In this document: piece after piece, positions 12,470-22,755 of the stretch
Position numbering within the stretch: the first letter of the stretch is position 1
How the letters are laid out: every line of letters starts with the position of its first letter
Source of the DNA: Oscheius tipulae
Taxonomy: Eukaryota; Nematoda; Chromadorea; Rhabditida; Rhabditidae
Assembly (NCBI GenBank): GCA_037178975.1
Contig: JASJZH010000003.1
Location: forward strand, 3,534,001 to 3,598,000
DNA: 64,000 nucleotides
Reading direction: 5' to 3'
Notes under the pieces: model-generated
What the model saw: the letters and a program-made list of their open reading frames with translations, nothing else
What the model was told of the DNA's origin: nothing
The model's database searches: none
Program-made: the position numbers and the translations under genes

Positions 12470-13177
12470 ATGCGGTTCAAGGGAAAGCTGATAGCCAATT
12501 CCGCTCGCAATTTCTACGATCAAGATGTTCTCGGTAGGTTTCTACCAGGCATTCGAAAGCTCTGTTTAGATAGCTGTGATCGTGTCGAATGTGTGATTCG
12601 GAAATTCACTCTGTTGCAGAAGAGCTCGAACAATCTATTCAACTCTCAGATCGACGGGAAATTCACTCTCGCTGGAAAGCAACTGGCCATCTATGCCTCT
12701 CAGATAATGACGCCGACACCCAATGCCTACCTGAGAACGGTCGCATCTGCTCTGGAAAACATGGGAGCCAAATACAAAGAGATGCACTCGAAGCTCACAG
12801 CTGATGTCTCGTTCAAGCTTAACTCTTGGCTCTTGACAAATCAAAAAACCATGGAAGCAAAAATCAAGCAAATGGAGGAGCTGAGAAAGGATATGCAGAA
12901 GAAGGAAAAAGAGTCTTCGGCTGGAGCGGAGAATGCCAGGGAGGCTTGGAAGAAGGAATGCGAAGACTCGCTTGATGCTATGAAGAAGTTTCTCAACAAC
13001 GCCAACGACCTCAAAAAGTACGTAGACGTGTGGATTGAGGAGGAGAAGGCTTTAGACGCCTACAATAACGGTCAATGTGAAGAGGCTGTTGCCGGAAGTG
13101 CTAGCAAAGGCAAGGTCTTCGCAATTCCGGCCTCGGATGACAAAGATGAGGAGAAGAAAGACGAAGAGGAAGAGTAG
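12470..13177 (+). CDS. Coiled-coil protein with a BAR-like domain and acidic tail
   Basis: No firm orthologue. The apparently uninterrupted frame hides a 36-nt in-frame intron (12534-12569, GTAGGT...GTTTAG); removing it joins YDQDVL to DSCDRVECV. The predicted product is about 223 residues. It begins basic (MRFKGKLIANSARNFYDQ), continues as long amphipathic helices (GKQLAIYASQIMTPTPNAYL, ALENMGAKYKEMHSKL, EAKIKQMEELRKDMQKKEKE) and ends with the charged tail DKDEEKKDEEEE. The helix arrangement resembles BAR-domain membrane-curving proteins, but this is an impression from pattern, not a proven family match. The next gene downstream is on the same strand. Confidence 0.7.
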   Translation: MRFKGKLIANSARNFYDQDVLGRFLPGIRKLCLDSCDRVECVIRKFTLLQKSSNNLFNSQIDGKFTLAGKQLAIYASQIMTPTPNAYLRTVASALENMGAKYKEMHSKLTADVSFKLNSWLLTNQKTMEAKIKQMEELRKDMQKKEKESSAGAENAREAWKKECEDSLDAMKKFLNNANDLKKYVDVWIEEEKALDAYNNGQCEEAVAGSASKGKVFAIPASDDKDEEKKDEEEE

Positions 13178-13243
13178 ATGATCTGAAAAATGAATACCAT
13201 AGAAAAGTTCCGTTTCTTCTGTCCATCTCCCTCCTGTGTAAAC

Positions 13244-13249
13244 AATAAA
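13244..13249 (+). terminator. Poly(A) signal AATAAA
   Basis: Canonical AATAAA 67 nt after the stop codon of the BAR-like gene. Confidence 0.6.
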
Positions 13250-13543
13250 GATGTTGTTCAGCGCCTAGTCAGCGCTCGTCGTAAACAAAATCCCGTTGTC
13301 CCGTATATTCCATGTTGGCGATCTCAAAGCCCTTACTAAATTCCATCAGCCTTATTTCACTCCCTTTCGAAAAGATACAACTTTTTTTTTTCAAAAAACA
13401 CCACATAAGATTTTTATTCTTCGGACTTAGAACGTTGAGCGTACTTTGCGCTCCTCCGACGCATTGTTTGTCCTATCCCCTTTCCAATGTTCTCGTTTCT
13501 CTTTCTCTATTTTCTCTTACTAAAACTTTGTTTTCAGCAAGAA

Positions 13544-15763
13544 ATGAGGGTCACTTTTCCACAGCTGATGCGGCTCTCGACAAATCTTCGAAACGTTGTC
13601 AACGGAAAATGGACCACTACTCACTATACTATCAAGGTATGTTGTATTTACTACATTCAATTATTTCTTACTGTTCAGGACAGAAGCAAAGATCCGAGAT
13701 GGAAAGATGTGGATATGACACGAGAAAGTGATCAGTACGACGTGGTCATTGTTGGAGGAGGTCCCAGTGGTCTGGCAGCAGCTATCAGATTGCGACAGCT
13801 CGCAGAGAAGGAAGGAAAAGGTTAGCTGTGACTCATTTTTGTGACAGTCAAGTATTTTAGAAATCCGTGTTTGTGTCGTGGAAAAGGCTCCTGAAATCGG
13901 AGCTCACACACTCTCTGGAGCTGTGATTGAAACTCGTGCTCTTGATGAACTGCTCCCTAATTGGAAGGAACTTGGTGCTCCAATTCATCAGAAAGTCACG
14001 GTACATTTTCCTCGCTTATATTTCCAAAATACCATTTAGTCGGAGTCAATTGGAGCCTTGACAGCTACCGGCCGCATTCCGATCCCAGTATTCCCCGGCG
14101 TTCCTCTCTACAATCACGGAAACTACATTGTTCGTCTCGGTCACGTCGTCAAATGGCTTGGAGAGCAAGCTGAAGCTGCTGGAGTCGAAATTTGGCCAGG
14201 AATCGCAGCAGCAGAGGTTTTTCATAGTTATATCCCATACAAAAATTCTTCCCAGGTTCTTTACAACGAAGATGGCAGTGTGAAGGGAATTGCGACAAGC
14301 GATGTGGGAATTGCTAAAGACGGCTCCCCGAAAGACAGTTTTGCTCGCGGTATGGAGATTCACGGAAAATGTACTATCTTTGCCGAGGGATGCCGTGGTC
14401 ACCTGACTAAACAGGTAATTCCTACGTTTTCACTCATTCATTCTGTACCTAGGTTCTTGATAAATTCGATCTTCGTACATCTCCCATGACTTATGGAATC
14501 GGACTAAAGGAACTCTGGGAAATTGATCCCAAAAATCATCGTCCTGGATACGTTGAACACACTATGGGATGGCCATTAGTAGGTTATTTTTTCATCTGAA
14601 ATGCAATCTGTTTTCCAGGCAACTGAACAATATGGAGGATCCTTCCTCTATCATCTTGAAGACAACGGACAGCCGCTGGTCTCAATTGGATTCGTTGCCG
14701 CCCTCGACTACAAAAACCCTTACATGAATCCGTACAAGGAGTTCCAAAAGTACAAGACTCACCCATCGATCAAAAAGCAACTGGAAGGCGGAAAGAGGAT
14801 TGGGTACGGAGCTCGTGCTCTCAACGAGGGAGGGTATCAGTCCATCCCGAAGCTCATTTTCCCCGGTTAGCTCTCCAATATTCACTTTACAACACTTTTT
14901 AGGAGGCTGTTTGATTGGATGTACTGCCGGTTTTCTGAACGTGGCCAAGTTGAAGGGAACACACAACGCCATGAAGTCCGGAATGGTCGCCGCCGAGTCC
15001 ATCTTCAAGGAGCTTACTCCCGAGGCCACCAGTATGGTTTTTATTTCATTTTGGAATATGTTTTTTTTTTTGCAGCAATCACTCCGAAAAGCTATCCCGA
15101 ACAACTGAATAATACCTTCGTTATGAAGGAACTCAAGGCTACTAGAAATATTCGTCCGTCCTTCAACTCTTCTCTTGGTAAAACAACTATTCTATTTGAT
15201 TTACCTGTAGTTCAGGCTGGCTGGGTGGTATCGCCTACAGTGGACTGTTCTATGTGCTTGGAAGAGGTCTCGAGCCATGGACACTGCATCATGGAAAGCC
15301 AGACAACGAGCAGTTGCGCAAGAAGGAGGATAGCAAGGTTGTATCCCCTTGAGCAGTCAATAACGCGTTGATTTTAGCCGATAGAATACCCGAAACCGGA
15401 CAATGAGATCACGTTCGACCTTCTGACTTCCGTCTCTTTGACCGGAACGAATCATGAAGAGAATCAGCCTGCTCACCTGACTCTAAAAAATGACGACATC
15501 CCCGTCGATGTCAATCTCAAAAAGTTCGATGGACCTGAAAGCCGATTCTGTCCAGCCGGTATGTTGCTTTTTTAGTCGAGAAAATGGGAATAAGTTTAGG
15601 TGTGTACGAGTTTGTCCCTAGTGAAACAGACGCTTCACAGCAAAGACTCCAGATAAACGCCCAGAACTGCATTCACTGCAAGACGTGTGACATCAAAGAC
15701 CCCACTCAGAATATCAACTGGGTCGTTCCGGAGGCTGGAGGCCCGAAATATAATGGCCTTTGA
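13544..15763 (+). CDS. ETFDH: Electron-transfer flavoprotein-ubiquinone oxidoreductase (ETFDH)
   Basis: Inner mitochondrial membrane enzyme passing electrons from ETF (fatty-acid and amino-acid dehydrogenases) to ubiquinone. The start [17 protein letters not shown] resembles a mitochondrial presequence and lies 6 nt after a TTTTCAG acceptor (ending 13537). The FAD motif is [17 protein letters not shown], followed by [16 protein letters not shown]. Middle exons include [33 protein letters not shown] and [20 protein letters not shown]. The C-terminal 4Fe-4S region [24 protein letters not shown] is complete. The gene ends [10 protein letters not shown], stop 15761-15763. About ten introns of 35-50 nt. 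All hallmark motifs are present. Confidence 0.95.
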
Positions 15764-16750
15764 ACATAACTTTTCTCTAACTTTTAGTTTTATCCTTTTA
15801 CCCTCTGGGTGTTTTACGTGTTTGTAAGTATACGCGTGTAAGAGTTTATAAATCTTCATTGAATTTTTACGGGGTAGTTGTTTCTAAACGACTGCGTCTG
15901 TTACAATCACGCACCATCGATGTGCCTCTTATCAGTTCTCGTTTTGTCTCAATAGGGCATCTTTGTAGCAATTCTTCAAAGACTTCTTTTTTGAACAGCT
16001 CCTCAAATGACAACTAATTCCAGAGAGAATGTACACCAGAACATTGTCTACAATCTGTAGGTCGGGACCATTACTTCTCAAATCAAGGGTGTGTTTCTCT
16101 TTCCATTTACAAAACTTAACATTTCTGCGCATCGGGTAATGGCAGAAGGTCGACGCAGGCATGACCAAATGAGCAAAAAGACCGGATCGTTGGGGAAAAA
16201 CTTCCTGAACTTTCATTTGTTTTCCCGCCATAAAACTTCAGACGGGTTTCAAGGCGAATGGCCGGCCTGGCCGCTTTTTCGGCCATGCCTGATCGGCATT
16301 TTGTCATGGTTTGGTCGGGGCTATTATTGTTTCTCGCCGATGTCTATTATCAGTGTTGAATGGCTTATCTTTTTTGTCGTTTTTGCTATTGACCGCCATC
16401 AACGGCGATTCCTTGAGAGGCCGATATGTAACTGCGATCCTCTCTCATGTTCGGTCGAAAGCATTGTTTTGGCGCCCTTTCTTGCCCCAAGGATTTCAAA
16501 AAAAAAAAGTAACCTATGCCATCGACCATGGTCAGTTACCTCGAGCGCTTATTTTGTTGCCTTTTGTTTATCTAATTGGCTGTTTCTCCTGCCTCGTATC
16601 AATCTCAGCAATCTGTCGATAGACTGGGTCACTCTTGCGGCCGACGAAAAGAGCGATAACCAGTTCTGCTAGGCTGTTCCCTATCCATTTGTCTGTCATT
16701 TGCGTTTATCAACATAATATCATTTTGGTTCATTTTAGAATAGCTTCATT
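15764..16750. other. Intergenic region between ETFDH and SHMT
   Basis: About 990 bp. Overlapping frames up to 193 codons on plus (16091-16672) and 99 codons on minus look like low-complexity shadows: no domain, no consistent splice context. A GC-rich inverted-repeat cluster (GGCCGGCC then TGGCCG-6 nt-CGGCCA) lies at 16260-16285. A CATTTTAG acceptor ends at 16738, 12 nt before the SHMT start. Confidence 0.5.
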
Positions 16751-18470
16751 ATGGCTACTGAAAGTGTCCACACACCCCTCGTCCCGGTCGAACGATCCTC
16801 TTATACTGGCGGTGATATGCTCGTCGACCACGTTTCCTCCGTCGACCCCGAGGTCTTCGGCATTATGAAAAACGTAATGGATCCCTGTCTTCTTTTCACA
16901 CTTTCTGTAGGAAAAAGCACGCCAGCGTCGTGGATTGGAGCTGATCGCCAGCGAGAACTTCACGACAAAATCAGTCATGGACGCTCTCGGATCGGCCATG
17001 TGTAACAAGTATTCGGAGGGATATCCTGGTGCTCGGTATGCTGTCTTCCATGTTTCAGGCAATTGAGATCCAGGTATTACGGCGGCAACGAGTTCATCGA
17101 TCAAATGGAATTACTTTGTCAACGACGCGCGCTTCAAGTATTCGGACTAGACAGCGAGAAATGGGGAGTCAATGTGCAGTCGCTGTCAGGATCACCGGCC
17201 AATTTCGCTGTTTACACGGCTGTCGTAGAGCCCAACGGCAGAATTATGGGACTGGATCTTCCCGACGGGGGACATCTTTCTCACGGGTATTTCTGTTTCT
17301 TGACATATATACATGACCTTTGCTTAGATTCTTCACCCCGGCTCGTAAAGTGTCTGCCACTTCCATCTTCTTCCAATCAATGCCATACAAGGTGGATCCG
17401 AAGACTGGACTTCTGGACTACGACCGTCTTGAAGAGAATGCCATGCTTTTCCGCCCTAAAGTCATCGTCGCTGGTTCGTTTCCTTTGAATACTGTCGCAA
17501 CCTATCCACAGGCGTTTCGTGCTACGCTCGTCACTTGGATTACGCCCGATTCCGGAAGATCGCCGACAAATGTGGAGCCTACTTGATGGCAGACATGGCC
17601 CACATTTCTGGACTCGTTGCAGCCGGCGTCATTCCTTCTCCATTCGAATTCGCCGATATTGTCACAACAACAACCCACAAATCGCTAAGAGGTCCTCGTG
17701 GAGCCCTGATATTCTACAGAAAGGGTAAGGCGTTTTTGCGGTATTTGACAATCAGCTTTGTAGGCGTCCGTTCCACAAATGCCAAGGGAGACAAAATCAT
17801 GTACGATCTGGGAGACAAAATCAACACGGCTGTCTTCCCAGGTCTCCAAGGCGGACCTCACAATCACACGATTGCCGGAATTGCCGTCGCTCTGAAGCAG
17901 TGCCTTACCGACGATTTCGTCAACTATTCGAAGCAAGTTATCAAGAATTCCAAGGCTCTTGCTGACCGCCTTGTCGAACTCGGATATACGCTTGCAACTG
18001 GTTTGATCGTCATTTTATCCAATCAATGTATGTTTAAGGAGGCACTGACAATCATCTTCTGCTGGTAGATCTCCGCCCCAAAGGACTTGAAGGAGCCAAG
18101 GCCGAGCATGTTCTGGATTTGGCCCATATTGCCTGTAACAAGAACACTTGTCCCGGAGATGTCTCTGCTCTTCGTCCTGGAGGAATTAGACTAGGATCTC
18201 CAGCTCTCACGTCCCGCGGCTTCAAAGAAGAGGATTTCAAAAAAGTAGCCGAGCTCATCGACCAGGGTCAGTTATTGGTTTAGTCCATGTTACGAATCCT
18301 TAGGAATCCAAATCGGTCTAAAGTATCAGGGACAAGGCGGAAAGACTATCAAGGATTTCAAGGCTTTCACCGAAACAAACGCAGATTTCAAGAAAGATGT
18401 CGCCGAACTTGCCCAGGCCGTCGAAAAGTTTGCCGCTCCCTTCAGCATTCCCGGCAACAGCGACTATTGA
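16751..18470 (+). CDS. SHMT: Serine hydroxymethyltransferase
   Basis: PLP enzyme converting serine and tetrahydrofolate to glycine and 5,10-methylene-THF (one-carbon metabolism). The start [20 protein letters not shown] has no obvious transit peptide, suggesting a cytosolic form. Visible blocks are [10 protein letters not shown]-type coding at 16930-16960, [40 protein letters not shown] and the PLP-lysine motif [20 protein letters not shown]. Also seen are [20 protein letters not shown] and [17 protein letters not shown]. It ends FSIPGNSDY, stop 18468-18470. About seven short introns. Clear full-length family member. Confidence 0.96.
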
Positions 18471-18673
18471 GGTTCCCGCAGTTTGAACAAAAGATAAGAG
18501 TTTTTGTAATTTATGTCACATTCACATTTTTTTCCTCACATTCCACTCTGTATATCGTTCGCCCATTTTGACAGTATAAAATTTATCTGAAACTTATCAC
18601 ATTGATATAAAAAGAGATCACCGGAAAATGCTGTCAGACTGGAATACAGCACTAGAAAAGACGAGTTACTTTA

Positions 18674-20677
18674 CATATCTTCGTTTTTAGCTTCTTTGGC
18701 TTCAGCTGTGGCCGAATTGTCCCGTTTCCACCAAGATGTTAGTGATTTCACCCTCGATCCGAGTCCGTCTTGATCGGAAGAACTTTCGCTGCTTTTCTGA
18801 GAATGATCGTCGGCAATGGCTGAGGTGGACGCAGATTTGAGCCATCCACTTCTTTGTCCTTCTCCTGTGGTTCCTTCTGCCGATTCGCCTCCTTTCAGCC
18901 AATTTGACAAACTTGTTTTCATCTTCGATCCTGTTTCTCCTGAACCATTTGTGGGAAAAGAATGATGAAGACCTACCGATATTCTTTCCCGTCGCACTTA
19001 TAGCTGTCAGCGCCTTTCTAGCATTTCTCGAACCGGAGACATTATGTTCTACGCGAAGAAGAACGTCGGCTAGTCCAATTTGTCCAGCGAAGGGATGACC
19101 GGGAGGAGTGCTAGCCAAATCATCGTGAGGACGAGCAGTTAGGACACGGTAGTTGCTAAAGACCCTTGTTTATAGGAGAAAAGAGCTGACTAACTTTGTT
19201 GTTTTCCACTCGGCCACGAAAGAGGAGCCAAAATCGCCAACTGCCGTCGATAAACCAGAGCGAGAGCTTGATATTAGGAAGAGAAGATAATTGCGCATTT
19301 GGAGACGGATCCACTCATCTCCGCCTTCGAAAACTTCAAAATCAAATGTAAGCTAATTATAAAAAGGACTGACTGGAAGGATCGCTCCGAGTATCCATGT
19401 TCTTCAAGACGTAGTCTCCAAATCGGAGATCGGCAGATGTTAGAAATAGGTTTTTCTTCAGATCGACATTGATAAACTCCACATTTCCAACTCCGCCTTC
19501 GTTTATCTAAAACATCTAGTTATGTTATCAAACTCTGGTCGCCCCACCGTTATAACTGCATCAAAACTCTCCTTTTTCATCACGAAAAGGGCATTCGTGG
19601 CACCCGCTACAAAAGCCCGGAGTGGCTTGATTGTATCCATCAGTGGAAGAGATATGTAGGGCAGGAAAGAGTTACCCTTGGTGAATATGCTCATCGGGAA
19701 TCCAAAAGAGTCCGAGCTTGTGAAGGGATCGTCTTTCAACACGTCTTCCGGTTCAATCTCGATAACGTCATGTTCATCTGTCACCGGAACTTCGAAAACT
19801 GGAGGAGTCGACGTCTTGTAGGAGGAATACTGTAAGCCTTCTTCTAGAACCCCTGAAAAAGAAAAATAGAAATAGGAATGAGGAACTTACGAGGAAAAAG
19901 TGAAATGAGAGATAAAATAATGTCTCCTAACTGCTGAGCAGGTGTGATGAAGAAAAAGACCCGTTTCTCGAGAAGGAGCAGCTTGAAAAGAAGGACCGCT
20001 CGGTGTCGGAAAATGCGGAACAGCTCGCAAACAGGAATGTCCATGGATGCGGCTTGTCCGTCTACCATATCATAGTTTTTGAACATGTCACAGAGATTGT
20101 CGAACATATGCGACAGCACTTCCACCTGAAACTGAATAAGCTGAGCATGGATGGAACATACTCTTGAGAAGTCCCGTTCGTTGAAGTATGCCTGCGTTAT
20201 TAGCTGCAGTTTGGCCTTCAGAACTCCGTAGAGAGGTGTCTTTGAAATGATGCATACACTTTTCTGGACTGTGTTCCGACAAACATCTTTCTCTTTTGAT
20301 ATCAGGTCCTTAACGAGCCTCATTGGCAAAACAGAAAGGCTCGCACCTCAGTTGGAATTTGGCGGTAGCAGGAAATTCCGAAGACGACCGTTCCAGGGGT
20401 ATCAGGTGACGGAAGAGTGAAATAGACGGTGTCTGAACCAGGCTGTCAAAGGAAAGGAGGCGAACTGACCTTCGGTTGTGTTATGAGATCCGTCGGGAAT
20501 AGCTAAAGATGGCAGACAGCTCCATTCCTCGGGAAGGCCGAATTCGCCGGATCCGGATAAAGGGGGATGCGAGTATTCTACCTAGAAAAAAAGTTATTTA
20601 GGAGATGAAGAGCATAAAACCTGACAACCTTTCTTGTGATGAAAACCGACAACGACGACGTTTAGAATTTGCTGCAT
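18674..20677 (-). CDS. AVL9: AVL9 homologue (DENN-family late-secretory protein)
   Basis: AVL9/Afi1-type DENN protein implicated in exocytic and late secretory transport. The first exon encodes MQQILNVVVVGFHHKKGCQ, joined by a 40-nt intron to VEYSHPPLSGSGEFGLPEEW. Then come VFGISCYRQI, VQKSVCIISKTPLYGVLKAK, FRHRAVLLFKLLLLEKRVFF, SFGFPMSIFTKGNSFLPYIS and RAFVAGATNALFVMKKES, all at conserved AVL9 positions. The C-terminal tail is Ser-rich with Trp-containing short repeats (SNWLKGGES, SGWLKSAST, TSWWKRDNS). Start ATG ends at 20677; stop at 18674-18676. About eight short introns. Orthology is strong over the whole length. Confidence 0.92.
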
Positions 20678-21144
20678 CTGCTCTATCCCATCCACTTGTT
20701 TATCTGGAGAAACACTTGCAAAACGCAGTCTACAATCGAGATAGTCTTTTCGTCAACACAAGTGGTATTTCCAGACAGATAAGAGTTTACCATATGATAT
20801 TTATTGTCGATATTGTACAGAACCATAAGAGTAACACCGTCAAAAAGTATTGGGCCCATTGTAACGGGAATAATTATTGAAGCGTTTGGAACACGAAGCA
20901 GTTAAAGTCAAATTTGGAGATTATAGGATGGGAGGGTTGAAAGATTGCGTATTGAGAGGATTCGGGAGAAGCAGGAGATCAGTGGAGGAAAACACGAGAA
21001 TGAGACAGGGAAGTAAGAGATGTAACTCATAGTTCGGAGCAAGGATGAGGTTTGGGTAAGTAAGGCTGATTGAGAGGGAGAGGGCGGGTAAAGCTATGCT
21101 TCTACAAACATGTGGCAAGTTAGAACTTTACAAAAAAAAGGAAA
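20678..21144. other. Intergenic region between KMT5A and AVL9
   Basis: About 470 bp between two co-directional minus-strand genes. It contains purine-rich sequence at 20925-21090 and no supportable gene. Confidence 0.5.
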
Positions 21145-22019
21145 TTATGTGGTCATGAGCCAGGGATTCTTTGCTATCGTGACGGGATCTCGATCTCCGT
21201 AATCGTACAACAGCTCTTCTCCTTCTTCGATATCTCGTTTGGCAACCAGAATCAGATGATGTTTGCCATCGAATTCGACAACCTAAAACAATTTTTTATC
21301 CAAAACAGTATGTCAAAGCTACTTTTGTCCGGAGATTCGGTTTCAGATAACTGTGATTGATTAGACGACCTTTGTAGATGGATTCTTTCGTGGCATCAAC
21401 ACACCATCTCTTGTCGTGGTGCATAAAAAAGTACATATAGGATCCAATCGAATGGTCATGTGAATACTGTTCTTCTTTGGCTTTGGCCTCACTATAATCT
21501 ATCATTTCGCCTAAAAAAAGATTTAAAAAATGAAAATAAACTACCGACCTTTATATTCGACAACAAACTCGTACTTCAGAAATGAGCGACCCGCTTTGAT
21601 TCCTCGACCCTTGACAGAATCTTCATAAACTTCGAGATAAGGTTCATTCGTTCCGAAATAGATGGCCTCTCTCAAGGAATCCATCTTTTCTTCCTTGAAT
21701 CTATTCGTGTTTGTATTTTAAAAAAGTTTACCTCTATCTGTTTCCCAGTTTTTCGAGAGCTCCTCCGAACTTCGAAGTATTCCGTGATTTTGTGGTTAGA
21801 GACATCTTGCACGGCCTTTCTTCTAAATCCCAGTTGATAATGTTTAAGAACGGATTACGGTTTGCGTGACTGAGGCGCTCTTCGTGGAGCTGGCTTCTTT
21901 TCCATCGACGGCGACTGGGAGACCATTTTAGAGTTTGGAGTAGAGGCTGGAGGCACCAGGGAAGCCCGTTGTTTTTTCCGCCCAGAGGACCTCTTTTGCG
22001 CCACGACGTGGCCTAGCAT
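21145..22019 (-). CDS. KMT5A: Histone H4-K20 monomethyltransferase KMT5A (SET8/PR-Set7)
   Basis: SET-domain enzyme that monomethylates histone H4 lysine 20 and is needed for mitotic chromatin and genome integrity. The start MLGHVVAQKRSSGRKKQRAS is basic and nuclear-looking, 21 nt after a TTATTTCAG acceptor. The conserved linker HKITEYFEVRRSSRK precedes the SET domain: VKGRGIKAGRSFLKYEFVVE, GSYMYFFMHHDKRWCVDAT, the cofactor motif GRLINHS and the end HHLILVAKRDIEEGEELLYD..YGDR, typical of SET8. Stop at 21145-21147. The exon reading EEKMDSLREAIYFG is reached by an acceptor at ATTCAAG. Complete and convincing. Confidence 0.93.
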
Positions 22020-22755
22020 TCTTGTTGGGGGCCTCGTGCTCTGAAATAAAAAAAACTGGAACAATTTAAAGTGGGCAAAAAAAGAGCGACAAGCACGCGA
22101 CTATGCTTATGAGAGTTTGAGGTATTAAAAAAGAACACCGAAGGCAAGCATTCAAATGAAAAATCTGCATAAGCTATTCAAACGTTGCAAAAAGCAAACA
22201 ATTGGCGGACATTTTTGGCGTCTCCCTGGTCTGGCCGCATGATTTCCTGTAAACGAAGGGCAGCGCATGGTTTTCTCCAAGACGTTTGTGTATCGAAAGA
22301 CGAGATGGGACAATTTGGTTTGGGAAAAGAATCTCTAAACGTGAAAAACTTTTGGGAATCTTATGATCGACTTATGATTATATGACGACAGACCTTGAAA
22401 AGATTTCGCAATTTTTGGGTGGGCGTGGTCTCTTTGCCATGCGGCTTCAGTCGTCAGCAGTTTCTATGCCCCAGCTCTCTTCTCTATTTTTTTTCGTACT
22501 AAAAAATGTTCGGGACACGTTCTGTAATATAAGACGGTTGCATTGGGCTGCTTTTATTGGTAACGAAAAGCGAAGAAAGTTAAAATCGGTAATAAAACGC
22601 AGCGAAAAGCAGTCGATATAATGAAGAAAAATAATTTCCCTGCCTATTTTTTCCTTAACGTTTTTGAGTTCTGTGCGTGTTTCTCTGGACTCCGCGTGAA
22701 CAAACGAATGCTCTTGAACTCGTGGACAGATTCGTCAAAAAGTAACTTCAGATTC
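22020..22755. promoter_or_regulatory. Divergent promoter region KMT5A / strawberry notch
   Basis: About 735 bp between divergent starts. No coding sequence is supportable. The plus-strand gene has an acceptor-like AACTTCAG ending 4 nt before its ATG. Confidence 0.4.

Noticed and set aside
12470-13177. Reading the BAR-like gene as one uninterrupted exon
   Set aside because: A 36-nt GT..AG stretch in frame (12534-12569) has good splice signals and encodes an out-of-place segment, so an intron is more likely.
16091-16672. 193-codon open frame on plus between ETFDH and SHMT
   Set aside because: No domain, odd composition, overlapping frames on both strands and no splice context; treated as chance.
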